Shown here: piece after piece, positions 14,659-14,729 of the stretch
How the letters are laid out: each line of letters opens with the position of its first letter
Position numbering within the stretch: position 1 is the first letter of the stretch
DNA from: Gemmatimonadota bacterium
GTDB taxonomy: Bacteria > Gemmatimonadota > Gemmatimonadetes > Palauibacterales > Palauibacteraceae
NCBI GenBank assembly: GCA_023554435.1
Contig: JAMJQV010000044.1
Span: 1-14,729 of the forward strand
Direction of reading: 5' to 3'
DNA: 14,729 nt
Position numbers and translations under genes: made by a program
The notes under the pieces: model-generated
The model's input: the letters and a program-made list of their open reading frames with translations, nothing else
What the model was told of the DNA's origin: nothing
Database searches by the model: none

Positions 14659-14729
14659 ATGTGGCAGTCAGCATCAACTCGACGGATTATCAGACTCGGT
14701 GCCGTAGTGGCCGCCACGGCCGTGGCGGC
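14659..14729 (+). CDS. Start of an exported protein, truncated by the window end
   Basis: Only about 23 residues are visible: M, W, Q, S, then a basic patch (STRRIIRL) and a hydrophobic, small-residue run (GAVVAATAVA). This has the n-region and h-region of a signal peptide. The frame is open to the edge and has a GAGGAGG ribosome site 8 nt upstream. The gene is divergent from speA across 138 bases. What the mature protein does cannot be told from this piece. Confidence 0.6.
   Translation, partial: MWQSASTRRIIRLGAVVAATAVA

Overview
This is a GC-rich, densely packed bacterial chromosome segment made almost entirely of metabolic housekeeping genes. I see no tRNA, rRNA, insertion sequence, phage gene or CRISPR array, and no gene-free stretch longer than about 200 bases. 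The type-B succinate dehydrogenase (sdhCAB), a lipoprotein of the DUF4136 type, a TadG-like von Willebrand A protein and the polyamine set SpeA/SpeB/SpeY suggest a Gram-negative soil, marine or host-associated lineage. Gemmatimonadota or a neighbouring phylum is my guess from gene content and composition only; it is not proven by the sequence.

Left part (1-6341): the end of a vWA-domain protein on the + strand is followed by a long hairpin in the convergent gap. A tightly packed minus-strand run then reads, in transcription order, sdhC, sdhA, sdhB, crcB (fluoride channel), a DUF190 PII-like protein, a TenA-family protein lacking the catalytic Cys (TenA_E type) and a TenA with the full thiaminase II site (TenA_C type). 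Gaps are 0-20 nt, and two junctions are ATGA overlaps, so it is probably one operon. A good sigma70-type promoter lies upstream of sdhC. A near-perfect CRP/FNR-type palindrome sits between its -35 and -10 boxes.

Middle (6390-9110): a lipoprotein gene with its own promoter; a HIT-family nucleotide hydrolase on the minus strand; and, divergent from it, a class I SAM methyltransferase overlapping a LOG-like Rossmann nucleotide-binding protein.

Right part (9111-14729): a beta-CASP metallo-beta-lactamase RNase on the minus strand; a deoxyhypusine-synthase-like protein on the + strand; and convergent to that, a minus-strand speA-speB pair. Together SpeA (arginine to agmatine), SpeB (agmatine to putrescine) and the DHS-like protein (putrescine to homospermidine in characterised SpeY homologues) form a plausible complete homospermidine route. 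At the far right a new + strand gene starts with a strong ribosome binding site and a signal-peptide-like N-terminus, and is cut off by the window edge.

Nothing here looks like a wholly new defence or mobile system. The points most worth following are the fluoride channel/DUF190/TenA coupling, the paired Cys and Glu TenA enzymes, the operator inside the sdh promoter, and the DHS-like protein whose active-site region departs from eukaryotic DHS.
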